Below, one piece after another: positions 14,952 through 25,388 of a stretch of 41,597 bases of DNA. The notes beneath the pieces are model-generated. The model saw nothing but the letters and a program-made list of their open reading frames with translations. It did not search any database and was not told where the DNA came from. The number at the start of each line of letters is the position of its first letter. Position 1 is the first letter of the stretch. The DNA is from Candidatus Dojkabacteria bacterium. GTDB lineage: Bacteria; Patescibacteriota; Dojkabacteria; SC72; JAFGCJ01. The stretch lies in NCBI GenBank assembly GCA_016929645.1, contig JAFGIK010000102.1, positions 1 through 41,597 on the forward strand, given 5' to 3'. Made by a program: the position numbers and the translations under genes.

Positions 14952-17234
14952 ATGAAAGCCACAACTGACATTACAGTAAAATCAATTAAAATAAGAGGCG
15001 CAAGAGAAAACAACCTCAAAAATGTATCTGTTGATATCCCTCGCAACAAAATAACCTGCATTATTGGACTTTCCGGTAGTGGAAAATCATCACTTGCGTA
15101 CAATATTCTTTATAGCGAAGGGCAAAGACAGTTTCTTGAGTCAATAAATACTTTTGCAGCAAGACTACTTAAAAGAACACAACGGCCGGATGTAGATTCA
15201 ATTGAAAACCTGTCACCAACAATTTCTATTGACCAAAAGCGATTAAGAGGAAATCCCAGATCTACGGTTGGAACTACGACAGAGATCTATACCTATCTTC
15301 GATTATTGTTCTCACGTTTTGGATCAGAAAAAGGCCTTAGTGCCGGCCACTTTTCATTCAATAACCCAAAAGGAGCTTGTAAACAATGTAAAGGTCTCGG
15401 TTTTGAGTTTAATATTGATCCACATGATATTGTTGATTTTGATAAATCACTTGCTCAGGGAGCTTCAAAGCATAATAACTACAAACCTGGCAAGAGATTG
15501 TACAATGTTCTTGACTCTTCAAAAAAGCTTGATATGAACAAGAAGATACGTGATTACTCTGAAGAAGAGTTGCATTTTCTTTTGTACACGGAAAGGGTTG
15601 AACTTAGCAATCAGGATCAAGGTTTCATCCAGCGATTTTCTCATGAAGGAATCATTACTCGACTAAAAAACAGAGCAAGTGACCTAAGAGGACAATCAGA
15701 GAGAAAAGAAAAGTCAGATAAACCCTATATCTCAATGCAACCTTGCTCACTATGTCATGGCGGACGATTAAACGAAAGAGCACTTAAATCAACGATTTCA
15801 GGAGAAAACATTGGATATTACGTAAATCTCCAGCTCAACCATTTCATAGATAAAATCAAAACTTTGAATATCTCAGGCGCTACAGAATTAATCAATCGTA
15901 TCATCCAGACAACTGAAAATTTGATTAAAGTAAAACTTGAATATTTAACAATAAACAGAAGCCTGGACACACTTTCCGGAGGCGAAGCTCAGAGATTGAA
16001 GTTGGCAAGAGAGCTAGGAAACGATCTGATTGAAATTGTTTACATTATCGATGAGCCTACTTCAGGATTGCACAGTTATGATAGAGAAAACATACTTTCC
16101 ATTATTAAAGGATTAAAAAAGAAGGGAAATACAATAATTATCATAGAACACGACGAGGATGTTATGAGGCAAGCAGATTATTTAATAGAAGTTGGACCCA
16201 AGGCTGGTACTCATGGAGGTGAAATTATCTATCAGGGTGAATTAAAAGGTTTGATCACAAATTCAAAATCTATTACAGCATCTTATCTGACAAGTTCAGG
16301 TATTAATATTAAAAAGAACACAAGAACTCCTTCAAAATATCTATCAGTAGAAAATGCAAATATTCATAACCTCAAGAATGTATCTGTACAAGTACCACTT
16401 GGCGTGTTGTGTACATTCACAGGGGTATCTGGAAGCGGTAAAAGCTCGCTGCTTATGGATGTATTCGCAAAGAAGTATACAGATCAGGTTGTAGTTGTTG
16501 ATCAAAAGCAATTATCAGGAATTGCAAGAGGAAATTTGGCAACATATATAAATATTTTTGACAATATTAGGGAACTGTTTGCAGAAAGTAATAACATATC
16601 CAAAAAACTCTTTTCTTTTAATAGTGATGGCGCTTGTCCAGAATGTAAAGGCCTTGGTTACAAGAAAATTGATATGCACTTTATGGGAGATGTAACAGTC
16701 AAATGTGAATCTTGCATGGGAAAGCGATTTAAGCAAAACGTCCTTGATTATTGCTACAAAGAAAAAACAATAGCAGATGTACTTCAAATGACAGTTGATG
16801 AGGCTTTTGAATTTTTCGATGATCCTGATATTAAAAAAGGCTTAAAAACATTACAAGAGGTTGGTCTTGGATACCTTGAAATTGGTCAAAGCCACGATAC
16901 CCTTTCAGGTGGAGAGGCTCAAAGACTGAAACTTGCCAAGCAACTTAATAAAAAAGGAGAGATATACATACTGGATGAACCCACCTCCGGATTGCACAGT
17001 TATGATATCGACAACTTGTTAAAGCTCTTAAATTCAATTGTAGACTCAAGAAACACAGTCCTTGCAATCGAACATAATCTTAAATTTATTGCTCAATCTG
17101 ACTGGCTAATAGATTTAGGACCATATGGAGGAGATAAAGGAGGAGAGATCGTTGCTGAGGGCACTCCATTGATGCTAATGGAGAACTCTACATTCCCGAC
17201 TGGAAGTTATCTAAAAAAGAGTGCATCCGTGTAA
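14952..17234 (+). CDS. UvrA-like ABC ATPase, short paralogue
   Basis: I choose the ATG at 14952 because TATAAT ends 7 nt before it and the alignment to UvrA begins there; an upstream TTG is less likely. The 760-residue protein has two ABC modules: Walker [10 protein letters not shown] (about 38) and GVSGSGKSS (about 491), with signatures [15 protein letters not shown] (about 340) and [15 protein letters not shown] (about 651). Zinc-type Cys pairs are present ([31 protein letters not shown]). Typical UvrA has about 940 residues, so the UvrB-binding and insertion domains seem reduced. This resembles the UvrA2/DrrC-like class linked to drug or DNA-damage tolerance. Direct participation in UvrABC repair is doubtful. 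Confidence 0.85.
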   Translation: MKATTDITVKSIKIRGARENNLKNVSVDIPRNKITCIIGLSGSGKSSLAYNILYSEGQRQFLESINTFAARLLKRTQRPDVDSIENLSPTISIDQKRLRGNPRSTVGTTTEIYTYLRLLFSRFGSEKGLSAGHFSFNNPKGACKQCKGLGFEFNIDPHDIVDFDKSLAQGASKHNNYKPGKRLYNVLDSSKKLDMNKKIRDYSEEELHFLLYTERVELSNQDQGFIQRFSHEGIITRLKNRASDLRGQSERKEKSDKPYISMQPCSLCHGGRLNERALKSTISGENIGYYVNLQLNHFIDKIKTLNISGATELINRIIQTTENLIKVKLEYLTINRSLDTLSGGEAQRLKLARELGNDLIEIVYIIDEPTSGLHSYDRENILSIIKGLKKKGNTIIIIEHDEDVMRQADYLIEVGPKAGTHGGEIIYQGELKGLITNSKSITASYLTSSGINIKKNTRTPSKYLSVENANIHNLKNVSVQVPLGVLCTFTGVSGSGKSSLLMDVFAKKYTDQVVVVDQKQLSGIARGNLATYINIFDNIRELFAESNNISKKLFSFNSDGACPECKGLGYKKIDMHFMGDVTVKCESCMGKRFKQNVLDYCYKEKTIADVLQMTVDEAFEFFDDPDIKKGLKTLQEVGLGYLEIGQSHDTLSGGEAQRLKLAKQLNKKGEIYILDEPTSGLHSYDIDNLLKLLNSIVDSRNTVLAIEHNLKFIAQSDWLIDLGPYGGDKGGEIVAEGTPLMLMENSTFPTGSYLKKSASV

Positions 17235-17294
17235 AGAGACATGAATAAAAATCACTAATAGTCGGGTATACCCTCATCGTTTTTGTTTAGCTTT

Positions 17295-17663
17295 TTAATT
17301 TTCCGCATAAGAAAAAGCACAGTAAACCTTGCATTTAGAGCAAAAAATTTCAACATCGTAATAAGCGTCGCCGCACATAGGATGAATATTACCTTGAACA
17401 TAAATAATCTTTATTGTCTTTTGGCTACCGCATTTTAAACATTTCATTTTTGGAATATCACGGTATAAAACTCTCATGGGCTCGTTTTCAAGATGTTTAT
17501 CAATCTCACATCCATCTTTGTAGTAAGATTCCCAGCGAAGATCATTGTCTTTATGAAAATCATTTGATTTGTTTTCGACAAACTCTTTCGTCATAGGTAA
17601 AATCGGCTCCTTCGAATATCTTGGAAACATGCCTTCTGTATCTTTCACGTATTTGACTGGCAT
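17295..17663 (-). CDS. Hypothetical zinc-ribbon-like protein (122 aa)
   Basis: The C-terminal half has two Cys pairs, MKCLKCGSQK and IFCSKCKVYC, spaced about 35 residues apart, as in a zinc ribbon. The N-terminal half is polar and charged with no known motif. No membrane segment is seen. It is convergent with the UvrA-like gene. I cannot assign a function. Confidence 0.55.
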   Translation of the reverse strand: MPVKYVKDTEGMFPRYSKEPILPMTKEFVENKSNDFHKDNDLRWESYYKDGCEIDKHLENEPMRVLYRDIPKMKCLKCGSQKTIKIIYVQGNIHPMCGDAYYDVEIFCSKCKVYCAFSYAEN

Positions 17664-17977
17664 AGGAGTCTAATGAAAATTTAATAAAGGCCTGCATAGC
17701 CACAAATCAAAGAAAATTCTCCAGCCTTCAAGCCGAGTTAGTGGGCTCAGTTTCGTATTTATTTGTCTACGGTCTATACTCTCTATACCGTAATGCTACT
17801 TTTTGAATAAAGAAAAAGCAAGAAACTTAAAATCAGATTAGCGGCTATCCGAGTGTTATTAACCCTCGAGGCTTCACTTCTACAATAAATCTGCCAAGCC
17901 AGGGCATTAAGCATTTTTTTGTGCCAGTAATCTCTTTGTTGTACAATACGTTTATAAATATATGATCTTAAGGAAAG
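17664..17977 (+). promoter_or_regulatory. Upstream region of the restriction enzyme
   Basis: Most of this 314-bp stretch shows no gene. TTGTGC (17919-17924), a 17-bp spacer and TACAAT (17942-17947) form a good promoter giving a leader of about 24 nt. AAGGA (17970-17974) is a clear Shine-Dalgarno sequence just before the ATG at 17978. A small hairpin TACGGT/ACCGTA lies near 17767-17791. Confidence 0.6.
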
Positions 17978-20836
17978 ATGGATCAACGCAAACAATTTAA
18001 GGATAAGATTTTCCAATTAGTTGAAGTTTTTGGTCGAAACATCGATCAGTACAAGGCCAAATCCGATACACAGTTTAATGAAGCTCAGCTAAGAGAACAA
18101 TTCCTTAATCCAATGTTCAATGCACTTGGATGGGATATGTACAATGAGCAAGGCTATGCTGAGCAATACAAAGAAGTAGTACATGAAGATAAGGTTGAAA
18201 TAGAGGGCAAGCCAAAAGCTCCAGATTATTCTTTTAGAATTGGTGGCCAAAGAAAGTTCTTTCTAGAGGCAAAGAAACCAGTTATAAAAATCAAGACGGA
18301 TTATGATCCAGCTCTGCAGCTTAGGCGCTATGCATGGAGTGCACATCTTCCCGTTTCACTACTAAGTGATTTTGAAGAGTTTGCAATTTACGATACAGCA
18401 ATAGCCCCCAAATCTTCAGATATAGCATCTGTTAGCAGAATTGAGTATTACACCTATGATCAATACCCTGATATATGGGAAAAGCTTTATGATACATTTG
18501 CAAAAGAATCGATACTAAAGGGCAGTTTTGATAGATATGCAGAAAAGGAAAAACGCGGAAAACAGGTTGTTGATAAATCATTCCTTAGCGAGATTGAAAA
18601 GTGGCGTGAATGGCTTGCCAAAGACATTGCCAAAAACAATGCAGCATTAACTGTCGAAGAACTTAATCTAGCAGTTCAAAAGATAATTGACCGACTCATA
18701 TTCTTAAGAATTGCAGAAGATCGGGGGATTGAGAGATATAAAAGATTGCAAGAGTTAGTATCATCAAACAATTCATATAGAGAGCTTAATAAATACTTTA
18801 AGAACGCACAGCAAAAATACAATAGCAATCTATTTGATTTTACAGCCGACACACTTACCCCATTGTTACACATTTCAGATAATGTTTTGGATAAAATATT
18901 GAAACACCTTTATTATCCGACCTCACCTTATGTATTTGATGTTATTGGTGTAGAAGTGCTTGGTAACATCTATGAACAGTTTCTTGGCAAAGTTATACGA
19001 TTAACATCGTCACACAATGCAAAAGTAGAGGAAAAGCCCGAGGTCAAGAAGGCAGGTGGAGTCTACTATACCCCAAAATACATTGTCGATTACATCGTAA
19101 AAAATACCGTAGGAGAGCTAGTTAAACGCAAGACTCCAAAAGAAGTTTCAAAGTTGAAAATACTTGATCCCGCTTGTGGAAGTGGAAGCTTCCTTCTTGG
19201 TGCTTATGAATATTTACTAGATTGGCATCTAAGCTACTATTTGAAGCAAGATGATAAAGAAAAGAAAAAGCTTGAAAAGAAAGGCACTATATTCCAGAAA
19301 GAAAGCGATGATATAACTAACTGGCTTCTTACAACTCAGGAGAAAAAGAGAATTATGCTTAACAATATTTATGGCGTAGATATCGACGCTCAAGCAGTTG
19401 AGGTAACAAAGCTTAGTTTAGCATTAAAGATGCTGGAAAATGAGAATCAAGAATCAATTTCAAATCAGCTCATGCTTTTTCAGGAGCGAATCCTTCCAGA
19501 TCTCAGCTCAAATATTAAATGTGGAAATAGCTTGATCGGTAGCGATTATTGGAACGACAAGGATTTAAGTACTGTCACAGAGGAAGAGATCAAGAAGGTT
19601 AATGCATTTGACTGGAATAAAGAGTTTGCTGAAGTATTTCGTAAGTCCGCCCGCGGTGGAAAACAAGGTGGGTTTGATGCGGTAATTAGGAATCCGCCGT
19701 GGGGTGCTTATGTTAGTACTAAAGAAAAGGAATATTATTCTATACGAAACTTTAAAGATAAATCATATAACTCTGCATATTTATTTATTGAAAAATCACT
19801 TAATCATATAAAAAAGAATGGGTATTTAGGTTTTATTGTTCCTAAAGGTCTTGCTTATGTGCCTAATTTACGTCCCATTAGAAAAATCCTTATAGAAAAT
19901 TCAATTCCTCAGGTAGTTATTGATAGCTCAGAGTCTTTTTATGAATCTGGTGTACAACTTGAGTCACTTATAATAATAACTCGTAAAGGAAAATTTTATT
20001 CAACAAATTTTATACTTGCTACTGGTTATACTGTAGAAGATGAGTTTAGAACAAAGACCGTGTCAGACCCATTAGCTTTTACGGATGATAGAATTGCTAT
20101 ATGGTTAGATGATTTATCATTATCGATAATTAAGAAGATAAAAAAAAATTCAATAAAACTCAATGAAATTTGTGAATCCCGAAGGGGTATTAACATAAAT
20201 AAATATGTCAGTTCTGAAAAAAATGATTGTGTTGTACTTGGAGGACGCGATATAAATAGGTATTATATCAAGAGTTTACGTTATGCTTCTAAATCCTTCA
20301 TTAAAGAGAGTTTCAATTGGCAAAATAATGAAAAGATTGTTTTACAAGAACTTATAGGAAGAATTGGAAAACCTTTATTTGGGAATTTTAGAAATGTAAG
20401 TATTAAAGCAGCAATTGACGTTAACGGTTATTATACCTTAGATACAGTTGTAAATATTTTCATTAAAGACACGTCGTATAACATTAAATATATTTTAGCT
20501 GTGTTAAATTCAAGATTAATGCTTTGGTATTTCCATCGTTATCAAGTGTCTTTTTCTCAGCTTACCATACATATAGGAAACCAGAATGCACAAATATTAC
20601 CTATTCCTAAAGCTACTAGTAAAGATCAATTACACATATCTAACCTTGTAGAACAGCTAATTCTTGCTTATAAAAATTTGAATATCGATAGTTCCACAAG
20701 TCATCATTCCCTGATAGGAAAAAAAATTAAGAGAATCGAAGACAAAATAAATTTACATATATATAAAATATGCGCTCTTAACAAAAATGAAGTTATAATA
20801 ATTGAGAATGACATAATTAATGAACAAATTTCGTGA
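17978..20836 (+). CDS. Type IIG restriction-modification enzyme (Eco57I-like)
   Basis: This 952-residue single-chain enzyme combines nuclease and methyltransferase. The N-terminal PD-(D/E)xK site is PDYSFRI (D83) and FFLEAKKP (E97, K99). A helical connector follows. The N6-adenine methylase has motif I DPACGSGSFLLGAYEYL (about 396), NIYGVDIDAQAVEVTKLSLA, and motif IV NPPW (about 571; NPPY is commoner). The C-terminal third (about 600-950) should be the target-recognition region. One protein would both methylate and cut foreign DNA. It has a strong promoter and Shine-Dalgarno sequence, and its end overlaps the next gene by 17 nt, so the two are co-expressed. Confidence 0.88.
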   Translation: MDQRKQFKDKIFQLVEVFGRNIDQYKAKSDTQFNEAQLREQFLNPMFNALGWDMYNEQGYAEQYKEVVHEDKVEIEGKPKAPDYSFRIGGQRKFFLEAKKPVIKIKTDYDPALQLRRYAWSAHLPVSLLSDFEEFAIYDTAIAPKSSDIASVSRIEYYTYDQYPDIWEKLYDTFAKESILKGSFDRYAEKEKRGKQVVDKSFLSEIEKWREWLAKDIAKNNAALTVEELNLAVQKIIDRLIFLRIAEDRGIERYKRLQELVSSNNSYRELNKYFKNAQQKYNSNLFDFTADTLTPLLHISDNVLDKILKHLYYPTSPYVFDVIGVEVLGNIYEQFLGKVIRLTSSHNAKVEEKPEVKKAGGVYYTPKYIVDYIVKNTVGELVKRKTPKEVSKLKILDPACGSGSFLLGAYEYLLDWHLSYYLKQDDKEKKKLEKKGTIFQKESDDITNWLLTTQEKKRIMLNNIYGVDIDAQAVEVTKLSLALKMLENENQESISNQLMLFQERILPDLSSNIKCGNSLIGSDYWNDKDLSTVTEEEIKKVNAFDWNKEFAEVFRKSARGGKQGGFDAVIRNPPWGAYVSTKEKEYYSIRNFKDKSYNSAYLFIEKSLNHIKKNGYLGFIVPKGLAYVPNLRPIRKILIENSIPQVVIDSSESFYESGVQLESLIIITRKGKFYSTNFILATGYTVEDEFRTKTVSDPLAFTDDRIAIWLDDLSLSIIKKIKKNSIKLNEICESRRGININKYVSSEKNDCVVLGGRDINRYYIKSLRYASKSFIKESFNWQNNEKIVLQELIGRIGKPLFGNFRNVSIKAAIDVNGYYTLDTVVNIFIKDTSYNIKYILAVLNSRLMLWYFHRYQVSFSQLTIHIGNQNAQILPIPKATSKDQLHISNLVEQLILAYKNLNIDSSTSHHSLIGKKIKRIEDKINLHIYKICALNKNEVIIIENDIINEQIS

Positions 20837-21554
20837 ATCTGCAAAACAAATATTAAAGAAAGCCAAAACTCCATTACATTACAAAGAGATTACAAGGCTT
20901 GCGCTTGAAGCTGGAATTCTTGAAACAGAAGGTAAAACTCCAGATGCTACGATGAATGCACAATTAGTAATGGATATTAAAAATAAAGGAGAAGCATCAG
21001 ATTTCATTCAAACTGCCCCTGCAACGTATTCGCTTAACCATAATAAAAAAGGGACAATAAGTACAGCTGCACAGATTAGGGATGAAGAAGCAGAGGAGAG
21101 AATCCAAATCGAAAGTGGTTATACAGGTAAAGCCGGAGAACATGTAGTCTGCTCTGAACTTTTATTTAGAGGATTCAATGCAAGCATTATGAGTGTTGAT
21201 GTGGGACTTGATATCGTTGCAACTTATAAGGGAAAAATGTTTGGAATTCAAGTCAAAACCTCAAACCTAAGCAGTTTTAATACTTATGTCTTTGATGTAA
21301 GAAAAGCTTCATTTGAAAGACACGATTCTGGAAATATTTATTACATATTTGTTTTACATGGAGAAGAAGAGAACAACTATCTCATTATTCCTTACCTTGA
21401 AATGGAAAAATTAGTGTCTCAGAAAGTAATTCATGAGGTTGGCCACGGAAAAAGATATAGGATTAACATAAAATTCAGAGACAACAAGGTTTATCTGGGC
21501 AATTTGCAAAATGAAATGCAGTATTTCTTTAACAATTGGGGGATTATTAAGTAA
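20820..21554 (+). CDS. HARE-HTH protein with restriction-endonuclease-like domain
   Basis: The 244-residue protein starts with a HARE-HTH domain (about 1-75; FRESAKQILKKAKTPLHYKE, then DATMNAQLVMDI). This winged helix is often fused to restriction enzymes and chromatin proteins. After a linker comes a PD-(D/E)xK-like core: GKAGEHVVCSELLFRGF (E107), VGLDIVA (D131), FGIQVKTSN (Q144-x-K146). The end is basic and aromatic. The 17-nt overlap with the type IIG enzyme links them functionally; it could be a second nuclease or an accessory DNA sensor. The partner role is inference. Confidence 0.8.
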   Translation: MNKFRESAKQILKKAKTPLHYKEITRLALEAGILETEGKTPDATMNAQLVMDIKNKGEASDFIQTAPATYSLNHNKKGTISTAAQIRDEEAEERIQIESGYTGKAGEHVVCSELLFRGFNASIMSVDVGLDIVATYKGKMFGIQVKTSNLSSFNTYVFDVRKASFERHDSGNIYYIFVLHGEEENNYLIIPYLEMEKLVSQKVIHEVGHGKRYRINIKFRDNKVYLGNLQNEMQYFFNNWGIIK

Positions 21555-21625
21555 TCTAACAAAAAAAAACTTGCCCATTTCAATTTTTAATAATTTTTTA
21601 ACAATCAAGCATTATACTTATTCAT

Positions 21626-22648
21626 GTGAAAAGAAATGAAGTAAAAAATCAAAATGAAACCTCTGAAATCATCATCTTTAAGGCTTCTGATGCAAAAATT
21701 TCAGTTAATGTCATTTTAGAGAACGAAACAGTCTGGCTAACAATAGAACAGATGGCTTTACTGTTTGAAAAATCCAGATCTACAATAAACGAACATATAC
21801 TCAATATATTCTCTGAAGGTGAATTACTTGAAGCTGAAACTATTAAGAAAATCGGAAATTCCGATTTTTCTACAAAACCAACAAATTTTTATAACCTCGA
21901 CGTCATAATTTCCGTTGGATATCGAGTTAAATCTCTACGAGGTACAGAATTTCGCAAATGGGCGACACAAAGGCTCAGAGAGTACATTATTAAAGGCTTT
22001 ACACTGGATGACGATCGTCTTAAAGGTAACTCAGGTGGTATATACTGGAAAGAGCTACTTGAAAGAATTCGAGACATCAGAAGTAGTGAAAAGGTTTTGT
22101 ACAGGCAAGTTCTTGATTTGTATGCCACAAGTATTGACTATGACCCCAAAAGTGAGCAATCAATTAGATTTTTTGCAACAGTACAGAACAAACTACACTA
22201 CGCTGTAAACAAACAAACTGCTCCAGAGCTTATTTACTCTAGAGCAGACGCCGAAAAAGAATTCATGGGTTTAACGACATTTACCGGTGCTATTCCTGTG
22301 AAAAAAGATATCTCCATTGCCAAAAATTATCTAAACAAAGATGAAGTGCAAATATTAAATCGTTTGGTTTCAGCATTTTTTGATCTTGCAGAACTTAAGG
22401 CTATGGAGCATAAAGAAATGAAGATGCAGGATTGGATAAATGAACTTGATAAATTTTCCAATATTTATGGTAAAGGGAAATTAATAAATGCCGGTGCTAT
22501 AAGCCATAAAAAAGCTTTAGAGAAAGCAGAAAAAGAATACAAAAAATATCAGCTTAAAACCCTGTCACCCGTTGAAAAAGATTATTTTGAAAATATTAAA
22601 AAATTAACAAAAAAAGTAAATAAAAACACAAAGCAACCATGTACATAA
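21626..22648 (+). CDS. RhuM-family protein
   Basis: The N-terminus matches RhuM (virulence-RhuM family): VWLTIEQMALLFEKSRSTIN, ILNIFSEGEL, STKPTNFYNLDVIISVGYRV, GTEFRKWATQRLREYIIKGF. The remaining 200 residues are helical and charged (EKEYKKYQLK). It starts at GTG; TATACT ends 7 nt before it. RhuM proteins were named from a Salmonella pathogenicity island and are frequent next to restriction systems and mobile DNA. Their biochemical activity is not settled. It overlaps the next gene by 10 nt. Confidence 0.85.
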   Translation: MKRNEVKNQNETSEIIIFKASDAKISVNVILENETVWLTIEQMALLFEKSRSTINEHILNIFSEGELLEAETIKKIGNSDFSTKPTNFYNLDVIISVGYRVKSLRGTEFRKWATQRLREYIIKGFTLDDDRLKGNSGGIYWKELLERIRDIRSSEKVLYRQVLDLYATSIDYDPKSEQSIRFFATVQNKLHYAVNKQTAPELIYSRADAEKEFMGLTTFTGAIPVKKDISIAKNYLNKDEVQILNRLVSAFFDLAELKAMEHKEMKMQDWINELDKFSNIYGKGKLINAGAISHKKALEKAEKEYKKYQLKTLSPVEKDYFENIKKLTKKVNKNTKQPCT

Positions 22649-24120
22649 CCCCATCTCTTCTTTACAACTACATCCAGTGTCCACACAGGCCATGGCGCGA
22701 CAAATATGGTAACCCTGCAGAAAAACTTGAGCCAAACGAATTTGTAAAGCTTCTTTGGGAAAAAGGTGTTTTACACGAGGAATCAATTGTAACCAAGCTG
22801 GGACTTTTCGAAGACATGGAGCAATATCCATATAAGGAACGGGCCGCCAAAACCCTGCAAGCTATGCAGGATGGTGTACAACTTATCTACCATGGTCAAC
22901 TTATTAAAGATGAGTTAAGGGGTGAACCAGATTTACTTCGAAAAGTTTCTTCAAACCCTAATAAATACATGGCAATTGATATTAAATCAGGCCAAGGATA
23001 TGAAGGCGCAAACAACGAAGAGGATGAGACTGGCAAGCCGAAGAAGCATTATGCAGTTCAGCTTTGCCTGTATACAGACATTCTTGAGCGCCTGGGCTAT
23101 TCGTACAGCAGAGAGGGCCGCATTATTGACATAAATAACAAGGAAGTCGAATATACCTTTGATAATCCGATGGGAGCTCGTACACCTCAGACGTTTTGGG
23201 AATATTACATACAAATCAAAGAAGAAGTTTTGCTTCTTTTGCAGAATAAAACAGAAAACAAGCCAGCATCAAGTAGTATCTGTAAATTATGCCCTTGGTA
23301 CAGCAGCTGCAAAAATTGGATAAAAGAAAATGACGATATGACACAGATATATCGATTAGGACGAAGTATTCGAGACACATTGCGTGAAGATCTAGAAATA
23401 AATACTGTTGAAGATTTACTAAATATAAATTTAACTCAAGCATTATCAAACAAAAGCAAAAACTTCCTTGTCGGAATAGGTGAATCCACACTAAGCACTG
23501 TTATTCAGCGAGCAAGAGTATTTAGAACTACAAAGCAGCCAGTTGCCTATAGATCATTTGATTTTCCAAAAGTTGATCATGAACTTTTCTTTGATATAGA
23601 AGCAGATCCCACCCAAGATCATGTATATCTCCATGGAGTTTGGGAACGATCAAAGCAAGGCGAGAAATTTGTATATTTCCTTGCTGAAAATGTCAGTCCA
23701 AAAGAAGAAAAAGAAGCATGGGCAGGTTTCTGGAAGTACATTGATGGACTAGAAGGTTCCTACTCAGTTTACTACTATGGAAGCTATGAAAAGACCATGT
23801 ATAAACATCTTAGAGAAAAATATCCTGAAGTCATTTCCGAGGACAAGCTTGAAGAATTCTTTGATAATGAGAATGTAATTAACCTCTACAACGATGTTAT
23901 CGATAAATACACAGATTGGCCATTATCAAGCTATTCCATCAAGGAAATTGCTGTATATCTTGGATTTAAATGGAGAGATACCGAACCATCAGGTGCAAAC
24001 TCAATTAAATGGTACAACGAGTTTGTAGAGAGTGGAGACCAAGATATTATGAAGAGGATTGTGGAGTACAATGAGGACGATTGTAAAGCTACAATGGTGG
24101 TGAAAGATTGGTTTAGGTAA
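22639..24120 (+). CDS. TM0106-type RecB-like nuclease with DEDD exonuclease domain
   Basis: The 493-residue protein has two nuclease halves. The N-terminal Cas4/RecB-like PD-(D/E)xK site is GEPDLL (D98) and AIDIKSGQG (D114-x-K116), with an Fe-S cluster ligand set C14, C215, C218, C224. The C-terminal RNase H-like DEDD fold has FFDIEADP (D319, E321) and YNEDDCKA (D480/D481). Such two-nuclease proteins are known but their role is not established. It overlaps the RhuM gene by 10 nt and ends the four-gene run of nucleic-acid enzymes. Confidence 0.85.
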   Translation: MYITPSLLYNYIQCPHRPWRDKYGNPAEKLEPNEFVKLLWEKGVLHEESIVTKLGLFEDMEQYPYKERAAKTLQAMQDGVQLIYHGQLIKDELRGEPDLLRKVSSNPNKYMAIDIKSGQGYEGANNEEDETGKPKKHYAVQLCLYTDILERLGYSYSREGRIIDINNKEVEYTFDNPMGARTPQTFWEYYIQIKEEVLLLLQNKTENKPASSSICKLCPWYSSCKNWIKENDDMTQIYRLGRSIRDTLREDLEINTVEDLLNINLTQALSNKSKNFLVGIGESTLSTVIQRARVFRTTKQPVAYRSFDFPKVDHELFFDIEADPTQDHVYLHGVWERSKQGEKFVYFLAENVSPKEEKEAWAGFWKYIDGLEGSYSVYYYGSYEKTMYKHLREKYPEVISEDKLEEFFDNENVINLYNDVIDKYTDWPLSSYSIKEIAVYLGFKWRDTEPSGANSIKWYNEFVESGDQDIMKRIVEYNEDDCKATMVVKDWFR

Positions 24121-24300
24121 CAATTGAAAATATATCTGTATACAAGGACCTGCATATTTTAAGAGTTTTTAATCTTGACATTGATACATATATTTGCTCA
24201 AATTTAGTAGGAGCATAAGATCACAATCCATCGACAGGTCAGAAATAAAAACAAAGTATGATGAGGAGTATGGTGAAGAAAATCAATTCAAGTATCCTAC

Positions 24301-25308
24301 TTACGAGTATGGCTCATCCATTGTACTCATAAGAAACCTTCCTTTAAACAACTTCTTGAGCCAAGAAAAATGTCCGATTTTGTATACAATTCCATATAAA
24401 CGAGATAAAAATCGTAGAGTTTCCGTGACTTTCGGATCATCAATAATATTTTCATATTCCGATAATTTTTTTGAAAGAGTCGTCCCTGGAGAATTTCCTT
24501 TTTGTCTATCATAAATTTCTGCTGCCATTGGCAAACTTATGCAAGTGCCTCGATCTTCCTCCATATCTATTAATCCATCATAAATCTCCGTCACTTGATA
24601 TAGTGCAACTAGCCTAGCCTTCAATTCTTCGCTTAGACTACAATGTGTTGCAATATGACCAAAAACTTCAGCAAACTTACCGAAAGATTCATATCTTAAA
24701 TTTTCAAAAATGGAAACAATATCAGTATCTACTGGACATTCGTGATGTGCTAAATACACGGCTAGTTCAAAAAGCTTATCATCTGAATTACAGAATGATC
24801 TATAGCCACTAGCAACCATTCTATTGATTTTAGAAGCTTCTTCACTACCAGGATTAGACCCTTTATTAATTAAGTAAAGAAATAATCTATATTGAGCTTT
24901 AAATCGGTTGGAGTCCCAGAAAAAATCTTTGCATTTATATCTTGTAGTATCAATATCGCCATAACCAGATCTGTAATCCTTTGCTCTTGCAAAGTCTACC
25001 ACGTCATCTTGCTCTACAGAAAGCTTATAAATTAAGGAAAACGGCATTAATGACCCGTTGTTAGCCATTGAATCAATTGAATCTTTATTCATTCTGCAAT
25101 AAGCCCATACTAAAACTTTAATAGCAGGACCAAAAACAAAGAAAGTATCTAATTGATCTAATTCTAAGCCAAACTTTTCAAGAATTAATTTCACGTTAGG
25201 ATCTTTTTTAAGAATAGAGACCTGATCTGAAATTGTGTGATCAAATTCAGCAAATGTTTGTGCAATACGTACAGTTTCACCAAAGGTATTATTAATCATA
25301 ATAGCCAT
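24301..25308 (-). CDS. Isoprenoid-synthase-fold protein (squalene/phytoene or polyprenyl synthase-like)
   Basis: In this 335-residue, all-helical protein, residues 98-106 read VEQDDVVDF, a DDxxD Asp-rich motif. Residues 238-252 read QVTEIYDGLIDMEED, followed by RGTCISLPMA, which resembles the second Asp-rich motif and the RGRIYLP stretch of squalene/phytoene synthases. The spacing (about 140 residues) fits class I isoprenoid synthases. Overall similarity is low, so the product is unknown. A TATAGT hexamer ends 5 nt before the ATG. A QW-repeat protein with a terpene-cyclase-like fold lies 3.4 kb away and could be a pathway partner. Confidence 0.55.
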   Translation of the reverse strand: MAIMINNTFGETVRIAQTFAEFDHTISDQVSILKKDPNVKLILEKFGLELDQLDTFFVFGPAIKVLVWAYCRMNKDSIDSMANNGSLMPFSLIYKLSVEQDDVVDFARAKDYRSGYGDIDTTRYKCKDFFWDSNRFKAQYRLFLYLINKGSNPGSEEASKINRMVASGYRSFCNSDDKLFELAVYLAHHECPVDTDIVSIFENLRYESFGKFAEVFGHIATHCSLSEELKARLVALYQVTEIYDGLIDMEEDRGTCISLPMAAEIYDRQKGNSPGTTLSKKLSEYENIIDDPKVTETLRFLSRLYGIVYKIGHFSWLKKLFKGRFLMSTMDEPYS

Positions 25309-25388
25309 ATTATACTATAAGACCACAAGACATTCTACCCCATAGTTCACGATTATTGACAAGAATGTGTTATGCTATGCTTTTGTTT

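Noticed and set aside
24194-24514. 106-codon plus-strand frame overlapping the isoprenoid-synthase-like gene
   Set aside because: Two thirds of it is antisense to a better gene. The remaining 35 codons (polar, EYGEENQFKYP) are not enough to support a gene.
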